This document shows positions 1 through 5,996 of a DNA stretch of 26,010 nt, piece by piece (the first letter of the stretch is position 1; each line of letters opens with the position of its first letter). The stretch comes from a virus. The notes under the pieces were generated by a model. The model saw only the letters and a list, made by a program, of their open reading frames with translations. It searched no databases and had not been told where the DNA came from. Position numbers and translations under genes: made by a program. Location of the stretch: the IMG/VR virus record IMGVR_UViG_3300018036_000056, positions 1 through 26,010 of that record, one strand, 5' to 3'.

Positions 1-572
1 ACGTCTCCATCCATGCTATACACGGATTCAAAGACTATGCAAGGTGTGCCTTTGACGTCTCGCAGTTTCTGCTCAAGATCCTCCATATCATTGTGCTGCC
101 AAATGTGCTTGACTGCACCACTGTGTCGCATGCCTTGTATAAGACTAGCGTGATTCTTGCTATCACTTACGAATTCAATGTCGGGAATGATTTGTTTAAG
201 AGCGATCAGCGTCCATTCATTTGCAACATAAGCGGACGAATAAAGTAGTGCAGATGGTTTAGAATGTAGTTTCGCTAACTCTAATTCAAGTGCAACATGA
301 TAGTGACTAGTACCACCTATGTTGCGTGTACCACCTGAACCTGAACCTGTTTGATCTAATGCAGTATGCATAGCATCAATAACAACTTTGTGTTGTCCCA
401 TGCCAAGGTAATCATTACTGCACCAGTTTACTATGTTTTTAATGTTGTAAGGGCCATACCAGATGGCCTCAGGGAACTCTCCTCGTTCCCTTACGATATC
501 GTTGAATACCCTATACTTGTTTTGTTCTTTTAGGGTTTCTATTGTTTTTTGAAATGGGGTTAAATTTATCAT
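1..572 (-). CDS. hemA: 5-aminolevulinate synthase (ALA synthase), N-terminal part, cut by window edge
   Basis: ALA synthase condenses glycine with succinyl-CoA to 5-aminolevulinate, the first step of tetrapyrrole synthesis by the C4 (Shemin) route, with PLP as cofactor. Reading the minus strand from the ATG at 572 gives about 190 residues collinear with the alphaproteobacterial HemA N-terminus: KYRVFNDI, then IVNWCSNDYLGMGQH, the glycine-rich GSGSGGTRNIGGTSHYH, SDSKNHASLIQGMRHSG, WQHNDMEDLE, and FESVYSMDGD at the edge. The order and spacing of these blocks distinguish ALAS from the related KBL/BioF aminotransferases (the NHAS.I.G.RHS and ESVYSMDGD blocks are ALAS-like). The PLP lysine lies beyond the window, so integrity cannot be judged. 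The gene lies downstream of a small ORF on the same strand and has a late-promoter-like motif immediately before its ATG. The C4 route is typical of alphaproteobacteria, so the gene was probably acquired from such a host. Confidence 0.93.
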   Translation of the reverse strand, partial: MINLTPFQKTIETLKEQNKYRVFNDIVRERGEFPEAIWYGPYNIKNIVNWCSNDYLGMGQHKVVIDAMHTALDQTGSGSGGTRNIGGTSHYHVALELELAKLHSKPSALLYSSAYVANEWTLIALKQIIPDIEFVSDSKNHASLIQGMRHSGAVKHIWQHNDMEDLEQKLRDVKGTPCIVFESVYSMDGD

Positions 573-717
573 GCTGTGTATTTATGTACGCAGTTAATGA
601 AGGATCGTAATAACAACCTATGCCAACCCAAGGTTGCGGCATTATAATTCCTGCATCTTGCATTTCTTTTTGTGTAGCATTCCACTCTTTCCACCATTTC
701 TTAAGTAGTTTAAACAT
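511..717 (-). CDS. Small hypothetical protein upstream of ALA synthase
   Basis: A 68-residue ORF starting MFKLLKKWWKEWNATQKEM. The N-terminus is basic and aromatic, followed by a W.G.GCYYDPSL segment and a polar, basic tail. I do not recognise a family with certainty; the amphipathic start followed by a YYDP motif is the kind of small protein seen in T4-like marine phages. Its last 20 or so codons overlap the beginning of the ALA synthase gene in another frame, so if real it would be translated from the same or an upstream message. No convincing Shine-Dalgarno precedes its ATG, which keeps confidence moderate. It may be a shadow in its 3' half, but the part before 572 is not covered by any other gene. 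Confidence 0.5.
   Translation of the reverse strand: MFKLLKKWWKEWNATQKEMQDAGIIMPQPWVGIGCYYDPSLTAYINTQHDKFNPISKNNRNPKRTKQV
578..585 (-). promoter_or_regulatory. Late-promoter-like motif ahead of ALA synthase
   Basis: Minus-strand ATAAATAC lies five bases before the ATG at 572. T4-type late promoters (TATAAATA) start transcription a few bases downstream, which would give an almost leaderless message. No Shine-Dalgarno lies between the motif and the ATG. Confidence 0.4.
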
Positions 718-728
718 ACAGTTATTTA

Positions 729-738
729 ACTAAATATG
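729..738 (+). promoter_or_regulatory. T4-type late promoter motif
   Basis: ACTAAATATG lies about 20 bases before the ATG at 759, with a good AGGAG ribosome site between them. It matches the recurring CTAAATA/ATAAATA motif found in front of many genes in this window. Confidence 0.55.
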
Positions 739-758
739 TGTACAGGAGAAGATATCCA

Positions 759-2003
759 ATGGCAGATTACACATTCAAGGGCATTACAGGAGTATATGGC
801 ACTGCAACTGTGGCAGATCCTGATACAAATACCTTGGGCGATTTGATTGTTGCTATTGCAACAGCAGAAGGATTGCCCGCAGACTACTATGCAATTTCAG
901 TTGAAGGTAATCCTGCAATCAATGACACCGTACTGGATGATTCAAGTACAACTGTAACAGTTTCTGGTATTACGGTTAGTGATAGAATTATTTGTACCAC
1001 AAGGCAACAGGGTACAAAAGAACGCAGACAGATACAAAAATTAGAAATTGCACAGCTAAAACGCAAAGGCACATTTCGTGACACAGGAACCTACACAGAC
1101 CCAGAAGACACACCCTACTTTAGATCAAACAACACCTATGATGCTACAAGTTTACCAGATACCTACAACGGAAACCTACCAGGACCAGATGACAATCCAA
1201 ACACAGGCGGACTAATACAAAAACGTCCTTGGATAGCAGTAGGTGCTATTGCAGCACCGCAGAGTATTAACGAAGCTGTTGAAGGAGGAAGTATTACAGA
1301 TCTTGAGATATGGTATGATGGTGCTGACGAGTCGACTATTGTTCCAACAGGCATTGCTGATGAAGCTCCTGTTAACCAGTGGAATGACAAATCAGGACTT
1401 GCTCATAATTTAAACTTTTCAGGCGGCAACAATAAACCTTCTTACGAATCAAGTGATACACAAAATGGATATGGTTATGTTCAGTTTGCTGACGGAGACT
1501 TAATGAGCATTAATCCTCTAGCAAGTTTAAGTGGAGCAGATGATTATACAGTGTTTGTTATTGCTCGTGCAACCAGCCTAGCAACTAACTCGCCACAACT
1601 ATTAACTAGCACTGAAAACGGAGAGTTAAGCATACAGATAGATTCAGATGGCACAGCAAGATTCAAAGTAGGAGCACCCAATGCTACCACTGCCGCAGGA
1701 ACAGTTGTAGAAAACGAATGGTTTGTGTTCACTCTTGTTTATGACGGTAACAGCACCAGCATCACTGGTAGAGTTAACGATGGGAAACTACCTGATCCTC
1801 CAGGACAGACTATCACAACTACTACCGATGGCACAGCCCCAGCAACACTGAACGGTGGAACAACCTATCTTTATGTAGGCGGCGATCAATCAGGCGGAAC
1901 ATTCATAGGTGACATAGGTGAAGTTATCTTATTCAAAAAAGCACTCAACTCTACAGAATACGCCAATGTGGAAAACTATTTGACAACCAAGTGGGGCATA
2001 TAA
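759..2003 (+). CDS. Virion-associated protein with C-terminal LamG/concanavalin-type domain
   Basis: The start is set at the ATG at 759 (MADYTFKGITGVYG) because AGGAG lies 11 bases upstream; the open frame extends 7 codons further 5' through the ribosome site. The product has 414 residues. The N-terminal third is a small beta-rich domain followed by a charged stretch (QQGTKERRQIQK) and a Pro/Asn/Gly-rich linker. The last ~230 residues (LEIWYDGAD, QWNDKSG, YVQFADGD, DYTVFVIAR, GDIGEVILF, YANVENYLTTKWGI) have the layout of a laminin-G/concanavalin-like jelly roll, a fold used to bind sugars. This suggests a surface adhesin or capsid/tail decoration. It is followed four bases later by another virion-like gene. 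The family assignment is inferred from motif rhythm, not from a search. Confidence 0.75.
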   Translation: MADYTFKGITGVYGTATVADPDTNTLGDLIVAIATAEGLPADYYAISVEGNPAINDTVLDDSSTTVTVSGITVSDRIICTTRQQGTKERRQIQKLEIAQLKRKGTFRDTGTYTDPEDTPYFRSNNTYDATSLPDTYNGNLPGPDDNPNTGGLIQKRPWIAVGAIAAPQSINEAVEGGSITDLEIWYDGADESTIVPTGIADEAPVNQWNDKSGLAHNLNFSGGNNKPSYESSDTQNGYGYVQFADGDLMSINPLASLSGADDYTVFVIARATSLATNSPQLLTSTENGELSIQIDSDGTARFKVGAPNATTAAGTVVENEWFVFTLVYDGNSTSITGRVNDGKLPDPPGQTITTTTDGTAPATLNGGTTYLYVGGDQSGGTFIGDIGEVILFKKALNSTEYANVENYLTTKWGI

Positions 2004-2006
2004 TAG

Positions 2007-3314
2007 ATGCCAAATCTAAATCCCAACAGTACTAACTATGTTCATACACACCAGCCTAACACTAATGATTTAGTACAGGCAATGGACTATGATCCTTATG
2101 GTCAGCCAGTACTACGAATAGACGATACTACTAAACAGCACACATCAAAGAACCGTGTTAAGGTTAGTGGGCACGACATCACAGACTTTTCAACCTACAC
2201 ATTCTCAAAGAACCTATTAAACTGGGACGAACTGGTTACAGGAACAGCAAGTGTAGTACACGCTCCAGAATTAGGTATGGTAAAGTTTGAAGTAGGAGCA
2301 ACAGCAGGAAGTCAAATCATACGCCAGACAAGACGAGTACAGAGATACATTCCGGGCAGAAGTGCTGAAGTAGCAATGAGCGTTATCTTTGGCGCTCCTA
2401 CAACTGGCATACGCAAACGCATTGGATTGTTTGACAACACAGACGGCGCATACTTTGAAGATGGCGGCGACGGCACATACTATGTTGCTACTCGTAGAAA
2501 AGATGGTGCAAGTTATATTGACACACGAGTTGCTCGTGATGACTGGAACTACGACAAAATGGATGGCACAGGCCCAAGCGGCATTGTAGCAGACCCTACA
2601 GCAATACAGCACATTGTTATTGAGTATGAATGGTACGGTGCAGGACAAGTAGAGTTTAAGTTCATTATTGGCAACAACTCATTTCCTGTACACAGATTCG
2701 ATCACGCCAACCGTCAAGCATATCCGTGGTCTAGTAATGCTTCACTGCCTGTTAGATGTGAAATGACCAATGTAGCAGGAACACCAGGAACACACACATT
2801 CTATCAAGGTTCACACTCATTTGCCACAGAAGGCGCTACAGAACTACTGGGTAGACAGCAGAGTATTAGTACTGCTATCACAGGCAATACACTGACAACT
2901 GCTAACACATTCTATCCTGTTGTTGCAATCAGATTGAAAAGCACAGCACTCAACAGCGTGGTATTACCTGACTCATTCTCAGGCGCAACACTAGACAACA
3001 CCAGCGTGTTTGTTAGAGTATTAGATGGTGCCGCAGTCACAGGCGGAACCTGGGTAAGTTACAGTGCTGATTCACCCGTTGAGTACAACATAACCGCAAC
3101 AGGTTACACTGGCGGTACGCCTATTGAAACAATTTATGTAAGTGCAACCGGACAAGGTAGTGTGTTTAAATTTAACGACCGAGCAATCACACAGATTGAT
3201 AGAACTACTACAACCACGCTGGGCGATACCAGTGACACCTTCCTTATTGCTATGGCAGCAACCAACGCAAACAAATCAGGCTTTGCAAGTCTAGGTTGGA
3301 TCGAAGTTAGATAA
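2007..3314 (+). CDS. Probable virion structural protein, beta-rich, unknown family
   Basis: A 435-residue protein starting MPNLNPNSTNYVHTHQPN, directly after the stop codon of the preceding gene (TAA TAG ATG), so the two are co-transcribed and probably translationally coupled. It is rich in Thr, Gly, Ser and Asn and short beta-strand-like stretches, has no signal peptide or membrane segment, and has a low cysteine content typical of phage structural proteins. The middle section (FGAPTTGIRKRIGLFD, DGAYFEDGGDGTYYVATRR) and the C-terminal half (NTFYPVVAIRLKS, TFLIAMAATNANKSGF) resemble decoration or fibre proteins of marine myoviruses. I cannot name a family. A tail-fibre or capsid-decoration role is inferred from its partner and composition. 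It ends just before a large hairpin terminator. Confidence 0.72.
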   Translation: MPNLNPNSTNYVHTHQPNTNDLVQAMDYDPYGQPVLRIDDTTKQHTSKNRVKVSGHDITDFSTYTFSKNLLNWDELVTGTASVVHAPELGMVKFEVGATAGSQIIRQTRRVQRYIPGRSAEVAMSVIFGAPTTGIRKRIGLFDNTDGAYFEDGGDGTYYVATRRKDGASYIDTRVARDDWNYDKMDGTGPSGIVADPTAIQHIVIEYEWYGAGQVEFKFIIGNNSFPVHRFDHANRQAYPWSSNASLPVRCEMTNVAGTPGTHTFYQGSHSFATEGATELLGRQQSISTAITGNTLTTANTFYPVVAIRLKSTALNSVVLPDSFSGATLDNTSVFVRVLDGAAVTGGTWVSYSADSPVEYNITATGYTGGTPIETIYVSATGQGSVFKFNDRAITQIDRTTTTTLGDTSDTFLIAMAATNANKSGFASLGWIEVR

Positions 3315-3318
3315 GATT

Positions 3319-3398
3319 AACCCCTGCTAACTTTTGGAAAGTTTGAGTTTTCAAAGCTCAGTGACTTTCTCAATTTTGTTAGCAGGGGTTGCTTTTAC
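3319..3398 (+). terminator. Large hairpin terminator after the two virion genes
   Basis: AACCCCTGCTAAC (3319-3331) pairs perfectly over 13 bp with GTTAGCAGGGGTT (3378-3390), followed by a T-rich tail. The 46-base interior itself contains a smaller pairing (GAAAGT...ACTTTC with TGAG...CTCA), so the structure is unusually long for an intrinsic terminator. Confidence 0.82.
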
Positions 3399-3449
3399 TT
3401 TATTACTATTACAGGGCTATGCCCCAAATGTACTTTGTTTTTTATAGTA

Positions 3450-3770
3450 TTATTTATTAGTCTTGCCATTTACAAAGTCATAAAACTTCTCGGCAGCATC
3501 TAGTACTGCATCTGTTCCTGGTACTTCTGGCATTGTAACTGAACTTACAATCTCATTAGTTTCAGGATCACGCTTTACAGTTTGTTCCCATCCGCCAAAT
3601 TTAGCGTGATAGTCGTTCCAGACATTGCCTTGGGCCATCTCTAGAACCTTAGTACGAATTTCATATCCGTTTTTATTAGTTGTGATTTTTGGCATTGCCG
3701 CTTTAAACATCTCAGCCATTTCCTGAGTTTGCTTCATGATGGCTTCGCCATATTTTGTTTCTACGCTCAT
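3450..3770 (-). CDS. Conserved-type hypothetical phage protein, 106 residues
   Basis: Starts MSVETKYGEAIMKQTQEMAE with AAGGAGAA just upstream. The first 30 residues look like an amphipathic helix. The central NGYEIRTKVLEMAQ and WEQTVKRDPETNEIVSSV segments and the VPGTDAVLDAAEKFYDFVN tail give a compact alpha/beta protein without membrane segments. The pattern resembles a small protein conserved in T4-like marine phages; I know of no assigned function. It is the most promoter-proximal gene after a sigma-70-like promoter at 3822-3850 that overlaps a late motif, so it could be expressed both early and late. It converges on the terminator behind the structural genes at 3319-3398. Confidence 0.75.
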   Translation of the reverse strand: MSVETKYGEAIMKQTQEMAEMFKAAMPKITTNKNGYEIRTKVLEMAQGNVWNDYHAKFGGWEQTVKRDPETNEIVSSVTMPEVPGTDAVLDAAEKFYDFVNGKTNK

Positions 3771-3821
3771 AATATTCTCCTTGTGTGTATGTGTGTAGTG
3801 TTACTTTAATGTAACTTTATT

Positions 3822-3850
3822 AATGTAACAGATTATTTAGTCTTTGTCAA
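3822..3850 (-). promoter_or_regulatory. Sigma-70-like promoter overlapping a late motif
   Basis: On the minus strand, TTGACA (3850-3845) and TACATT (3827-3822) are separated by 17 bases. The spacer contains CTAAATAAT (3840-3832), the late-type motif of this genome. It would drive the gene at 3450-3770. Confidence 0.55.
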
Positions 3851-3908
3851 GAGCTAGTTTACCATTTAAGAAATCAGCTTCCTCATCAGTATAAGGCCAG
3901 TGAGACAT
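3837..3908 (-). CDS. 23-residue acidic microprotein
   Basis: ATG at 3908 (MSHWPYTDEEADFLNGKLALDKD) overlaps the stop codon of the upstream membrane peptide as TAATG, the layout of translational coupling. The peptide is acidic with a WPYTDEEADFL core. It is too short for family assignment. Its stop lies inside the promoter region of the next gene. It is supported by the coupled start, by the absence of any other reading of this stretch and by its position as the last link of a chain of overlapping small genes. Confidence 0.5.
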   Translation of the reverse strand: MSHWPYTDEEADFLNGKLALDKD

Positions 3909-4009
3909 TATAATACGCCTCCCCAGAACAATCCGTTTACAATCATCATACTGCATAGGATCGCCATCATGATACTAAATGGAACAAGAGCTTGTAAAAA
4001 ATTACGCAT
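3908..4009 (-). CDS. 33-residue single-pass membrane peptide
   Basis: ATG at 4009 (MRNFLQALVPFSIMMAILC...) overlaps the last codons of the DUF1127 gene (ATGCGTAA) by 8 bases, and its own stop overlaps the next ATG. Apart from the first few residues the whole peptide is one hydrophobic helix ending GLFWGGVL. I chose this start over the longer open frame to 4129 because that extension lies entirely inside the DUF1127 gene. It could be a small holin-like, antiholin-like or membrane-regulator peptide; no function can be assigned. Confidence 0.55.
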   Translation of the reverse strand: MRNFLQALVPFSIMMAILCSMMIVNGLFWGGVL

Positions 4010-4244
4010 GTGCCTTACCCTTCCATGTAGCAACAGACTTACCTTTAAAGTAATGATCGCCTGCTTCATAGTTTTCTTTTTTGATAAGCTCACGCACTGG
4101 TTCGTAAGCAATCCAATGTATTTCACCACGGCTAATGCCTAAGTCACTTAGTTCGTGATCAGTTAATGCACGAAGTTCGTTGTATGTTTTTTTAGCCAAT
4201 TTCTGTTCTGGAGTAAGTCCAAATAGTCTTTTAAAACTAATCAT
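4002..4244 (-). CDS. DUF1127-family small protein
   Basis: An 80-residue protein containing TYNELRALTDHELSDLGISR at residues ~20-39, which matches the DUF1127 consensus (hydrophobic helix, LR.L.D.EL.D.G..R). Members are short, often basic, and are very frequent in alphaproteobacteria, where some act in RNA turnover, phosphate stress or growth-phase adaptation. The C-terminal half (ISRGEIHWIAYEPV, GDHYFKGKSVATWKGKAHA) is longer than the usual 50-residue DUF1127 protein and not familiar to me. The ATG lies 8 bases inside the preceding gene. Finding DUF1127 in phage context suggests the virus uses a host-type small regulator. Family call is confident; function is not. Confidence 0.75.
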   Translation of the reverse strand: MISFKRLFGLTPEQKLAKKTYNELRALTDHELSDLGISRGEIHWIAYEPVRELIKKENYEAGDHYFKGKSVATWKGKAHA

Positions 4245-4440
4245 TTTTCTTTGCTCCTTCTAACATCAGTGCTTTTGCTTCTTCGTGATATCCTTGACGT
4301 GAAAGTTCTGCGGCAGCTCTTGCTCTACCTGCTGACTCTCCAAATGCAATCACTGCAACAAATGCAGTAAAAAGTGTTTTGCGAATTACTTCGCAGAACT
4401 TACAAGTGTAAGTCCAATATGTTTGTGCTAATGTACTCAT
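4237..4440 (-). CDS. Small hypothetical protein with RARAAAELSRQGYHEEA motif
   Basis: A 67-residue protein. Residues ~18-34 form a short hydrophobic helix (TLFTAFVAVIAFG), followed by GRARAAAELSRQGYHEEAKALML, a helix-turn-helix-like stretch that resembles the C-terminal segment of small alphaproteobacterial DUF1127-associated proteins. An early CKFC pair is also present. Its ATG overlaps the stop of the upstream gene as ATGA, and its end overlaps the DUF1127 gene, so the three are translated as a coupled unit. Function unknown. Confidence 0.62.
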   Translation of the reverse strand: MSTLAQTYWTYTCKFCEVIRKTLFTAFVAVIAFGESAGRARAAAELSRQGYHEEAKALMLEGAKKND

Positions 4441-4616
4441 TGATATACTCCTCTAATGCTTGGTACTTTTCCTGGATTTGTTTTCATTTGGTAATAGGCG
4501 TCTTGCCAGTCTGCGCCGTATTCCAGTTTCGCCCAACGAATTAGATCAGAGTCACTTGCTCTTGGTGTGAACAAGCCTTTCATCCAAGACATCAGACTGC
4601 TATTACTTTTAGCCAT
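4437..4616 (-). CDS. 59-residue hypothetical protein
   Basis: The start is set at the ATG at 4616 (MAKSNSSLMSWMKGLFTPRA) because AAGGAGAAATAAG immediately precedes it; the longer open frame to 4706 has no ribosome site. The rest reads SDSDLIRWAKLEYGADWQDAYYQMKTNP, a helical, charged segment. No family is recognised. It is the first well-supported gene of the leftward chain of small genes. Confidence 0.62.
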   Translation of the reverse strand: MAKSNSSLMSWMKGLFTPRASDSDLIRWAKLEYGADWQDAYYQMKTNPGKVPSIRGVYQ

Positions 4617-4650
4617 CTTATTTCTCCTTCGATGTATGGATGCTTTGTGG

Positions 4651-4734
4651 TTAGCATGATACCCCGGAACTTCCCCGGCGGTGCAAGTACCTTTGGTACT
4701 CGTCAATCACTTGTAAGGCATGGATAATGCCCAT
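4651..4734 (-). CDS. Possible 27-residue leader peptide
   Basis: An ATG at 4734 opens MGIIHALQVIDEYQRYLHRR followed by a short tail ending in Cys. The helical IHALQVIDEYQRYLHRR stretch looks protein-like rather than random, and it sits in the 5' leader between the late promoter (4795-4802) and the gene at 4616. The ribosome site is weak. It may be a regulatory leader peptide, or chance. Confidence 0.3.
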   Translation of the reverse strand: MGIIHALQVIDEYQRYLHRRGSSGVSC

Positions 4735-4761
4735 TGTCTATCCAATGTGTCTATGTGTGTA

Positions 4762-4789
4762 ATACAAAGAGCATTGCGCTTCTTTGTAT
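4762..4789 (-). promoter_or_regulatory. 5' leader hairpin of the small-gene chain
   Basis: ATACAAAG (4762-4769) pairs over 8 bp with CTTTGTAT (4782-4789). It lies where the leftward late transcript should begin, so the mRNA would start with a hairpin. There is no T-run, so it is not a terminator. Confidence 0.55.
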
Positions 4790-4794
4790 CATAC

Positions 4795-4802
4795 TATTTA
4801 TA
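4795..4802 (-). promoter_or_regulatory. Consensus T4-type late promoter
   Basis: Minus-strand TATAAATA, an exact match to the T4 late -10 consensus, drives the leftward small genes starting at 4616 (or 4734). Confidence 0.7.
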
Positions 4803-4917
4803 TAATAGTACAGTATTACTTACATAATGTCGACTGTTTTTTTAGCAAGACTGTGTTGCTATTTTTGCATGGGTCTGCCAACTTTATCGTTGTAATCATT
4901 CTGTAATCTTTTATCCA

Positions 4918-4926
4918 CTAAATAAA
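4918..4926 (+). promoter_or_regulatory. Late-type promoter motif of the PiT gene
   Basis: CTAAATAAA about 70 bases before the transporter start; same motif as before several other rightward genes. Confidence 0.5.
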
Positions 4927-4928
4927 AC

Positions 4929-4994
4929 GACAAGCACACGTCGAGCTTGTCACCAAAGTGAGCGACAGTGTTGTAGCTGTCAAACAGAGGAGAA
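4929..4994 (+). promoter_or_regulatory. Structured 5' leader of the PiT gene
   Basis: GACAAGC (4929-4935) pairs with GCTTGTC (4945-4951), and a second stem GACAG...CTGTC follows at about 4964-4980, directly ahead of GAGGAG. The first hairpin sits where the transcript would start, so it may stabilise the mRNA; a regulatory switch is possible but not shown. Confidence 0.45.
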
Positions 4995-4998
4995 AAAA

Positions 4999-5955
4999 AT
5001 GGACGCACTCACCCTATGGAGCCTAGTCGGGTTCCTATTTGCCGCGTATGCGGTTATTGCAAATGATTCAGTACAGACTCTCGGTACTTGGATTGCATCA
5101 AACAATGAGAGATTCAATTGGAAGATTATGTGGGCCGCCGCTAGTGCGGTTTTATTATGGGCCCTGTGGTATGGTTACTATATGTATGGAGACATTTCAT
5201 ATGGTAGACTGAACAAGATTCCTTTTGTAGAAGTACAATGGTATCATGCTATGGCGCCTGCTGTACTACTGTTATTGACACGGGTAGGTGTACCTGTATC
5301 AACATCCTTTCTAGTGTTGTCAGCGTTTGCTTCAACATTTGTGCTAGAAAAGATGTTGATGAAATCAATGATGGGCTATGTAGTTGCGGCAACAGCAGCA
5401 TATGGTATTTGGTTCTTTGTCAGTCGCTGGCTAGACGAAGCAAAGCCTGTACCAGAGTCACACAAGCCTTACTGGCGTGTAGCACAATGGGTTACAACAG
5501 GCTTCCTATGGTGGACATGGCTAAGTCATGATATGGCTAACATCGCAGTGTTCCTGCCACGCGAACTTGATGTAAGTCTAATGCTGTTGATCAGTGTAGT
5601 CTTTGTAGGCGGACTAGGATTTATGTTCCGTGAAGGCGGAGGCAAGATCCAAAAGATTGTATTAGAGAAACACAACACTCGATACATTCGTTCAGCAACA
5701 CTAATTGACTTGTTCTACTGGTTGATACTGTTCTTCTTTAAAGAACTAAATGATATTCCTATGAGCACGACTTGGGTGTTTGTCGGTTTACTAGCAGGCC
5801 GTGAGTTTGCTATTGCATCATTTATGGGCAAGAAGAAAACTCGCAGTGTATTCCCAATCGTGGGCAAAGACTTTGGTAAGATGATGATAGGACTAAGTGC
5901 ATCACTTGCTATTGTGCTGTTGATACACTATGTGATAGTTCCAAACGGTCTATAA
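4999..5955 (+). CDS. PiT-family (PHO4-like) inorganic phosphate transporter
   Basis: A 318-residue integral membrane protein with about 9 hydrophobic segments. It shows the internal repeat typical of PiT permeases: VIANDSVQTLGT (residues ~19-30) and LSHDMANIAVFLP (~175-187) match the duplicated (A/G)ND..N..GT/P signature, and each half also has a P-x-S-T element, GVPVSTSF (~97) and DIPMSTTW (~252). PiT proteins import phosphate with a cation. The protein is shorter than E. coli PitA (about 500) because the large central loop is missing. The start has GAGGAG upstream. The gene is monocistronic, with its own promoter, structured leader and terminator. A phage phosphate importer would make sense in P-limited ocean water. 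I have not seen whether it is functional. Confidence 0.75.
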   Translation: MDALTLWSLVGFLFAAYAVIANDSVQTLGTWIASNNERFNWKIMWAAASAVLLWALWYGYYMYGDISYGRLNKIPFVEVQWYHAMAPAVLLLLTRVGVPVSTSFLVLSAFASTFVLEKMLMKSMMGYVVAATAAYGIWFFVSRWLDEAKPVPESHKPYWRVAQWVTTGFLWWTWLSHDMANIAVFLPRELDVSLMLLISVVFVGGLGFMFREGGGKIQKIVLEKHNTRYIRSATLIDLFYWLILFFFKELNDIPMSTTWVFVGLLAGREFAIASFMGKKKTRSVFPIVGKDFGKMMIGLSASLAIVLLIHYVIVPNGL

Positions 5956-5961
5956 AAAGAT

Positions 5962-5993
5962 AAAAGCAGGGATATCGACGGCCCTGCTTTTTT
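5962..5993. terminator. Bidirectional terminator between PiT and lipase genes
   Basis: AAAAGCAGGG (5962-5971) and CCCTGCTTTT (5982-5991) form a 10-bp stem with A-run on one side and T-run on the other, so it works in both directions between two converging genes. Confidence 0.85.
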
Positions 5994-5996
5994 AAT

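Larger units (their letters stand above)
4617..4998. other. Divergent intergenic region with structured leaders
   Basis: This 380-base gap separates the leftward small-gene chain from the rightward PiT gene. Besides a possible 27-residue ORF it contains a perfect TATAAATA late promoter facing left, a CTAAATA motif facing right, a hairpin next to each likely transcription start, and a short inverted repeat AGTACC/GGTACT around 4686-4700. No large gene is visible on either strand. Confidence 0.7.

Noticed and set aside
2271-2648. A 125-codon ORF on the - strand
   Set aside because: It lies inside the virion protein gene at 2007-3314, is rich in Cys/Val/Ala in an unstructured way and has no ribosome site. 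It is a shadow.
3900-4142. An 80-codon ORF on the + strand
   Set aside because: It is antisense to the DUF1127 and membrane-peptide genes, which have coupled starts and a family match.
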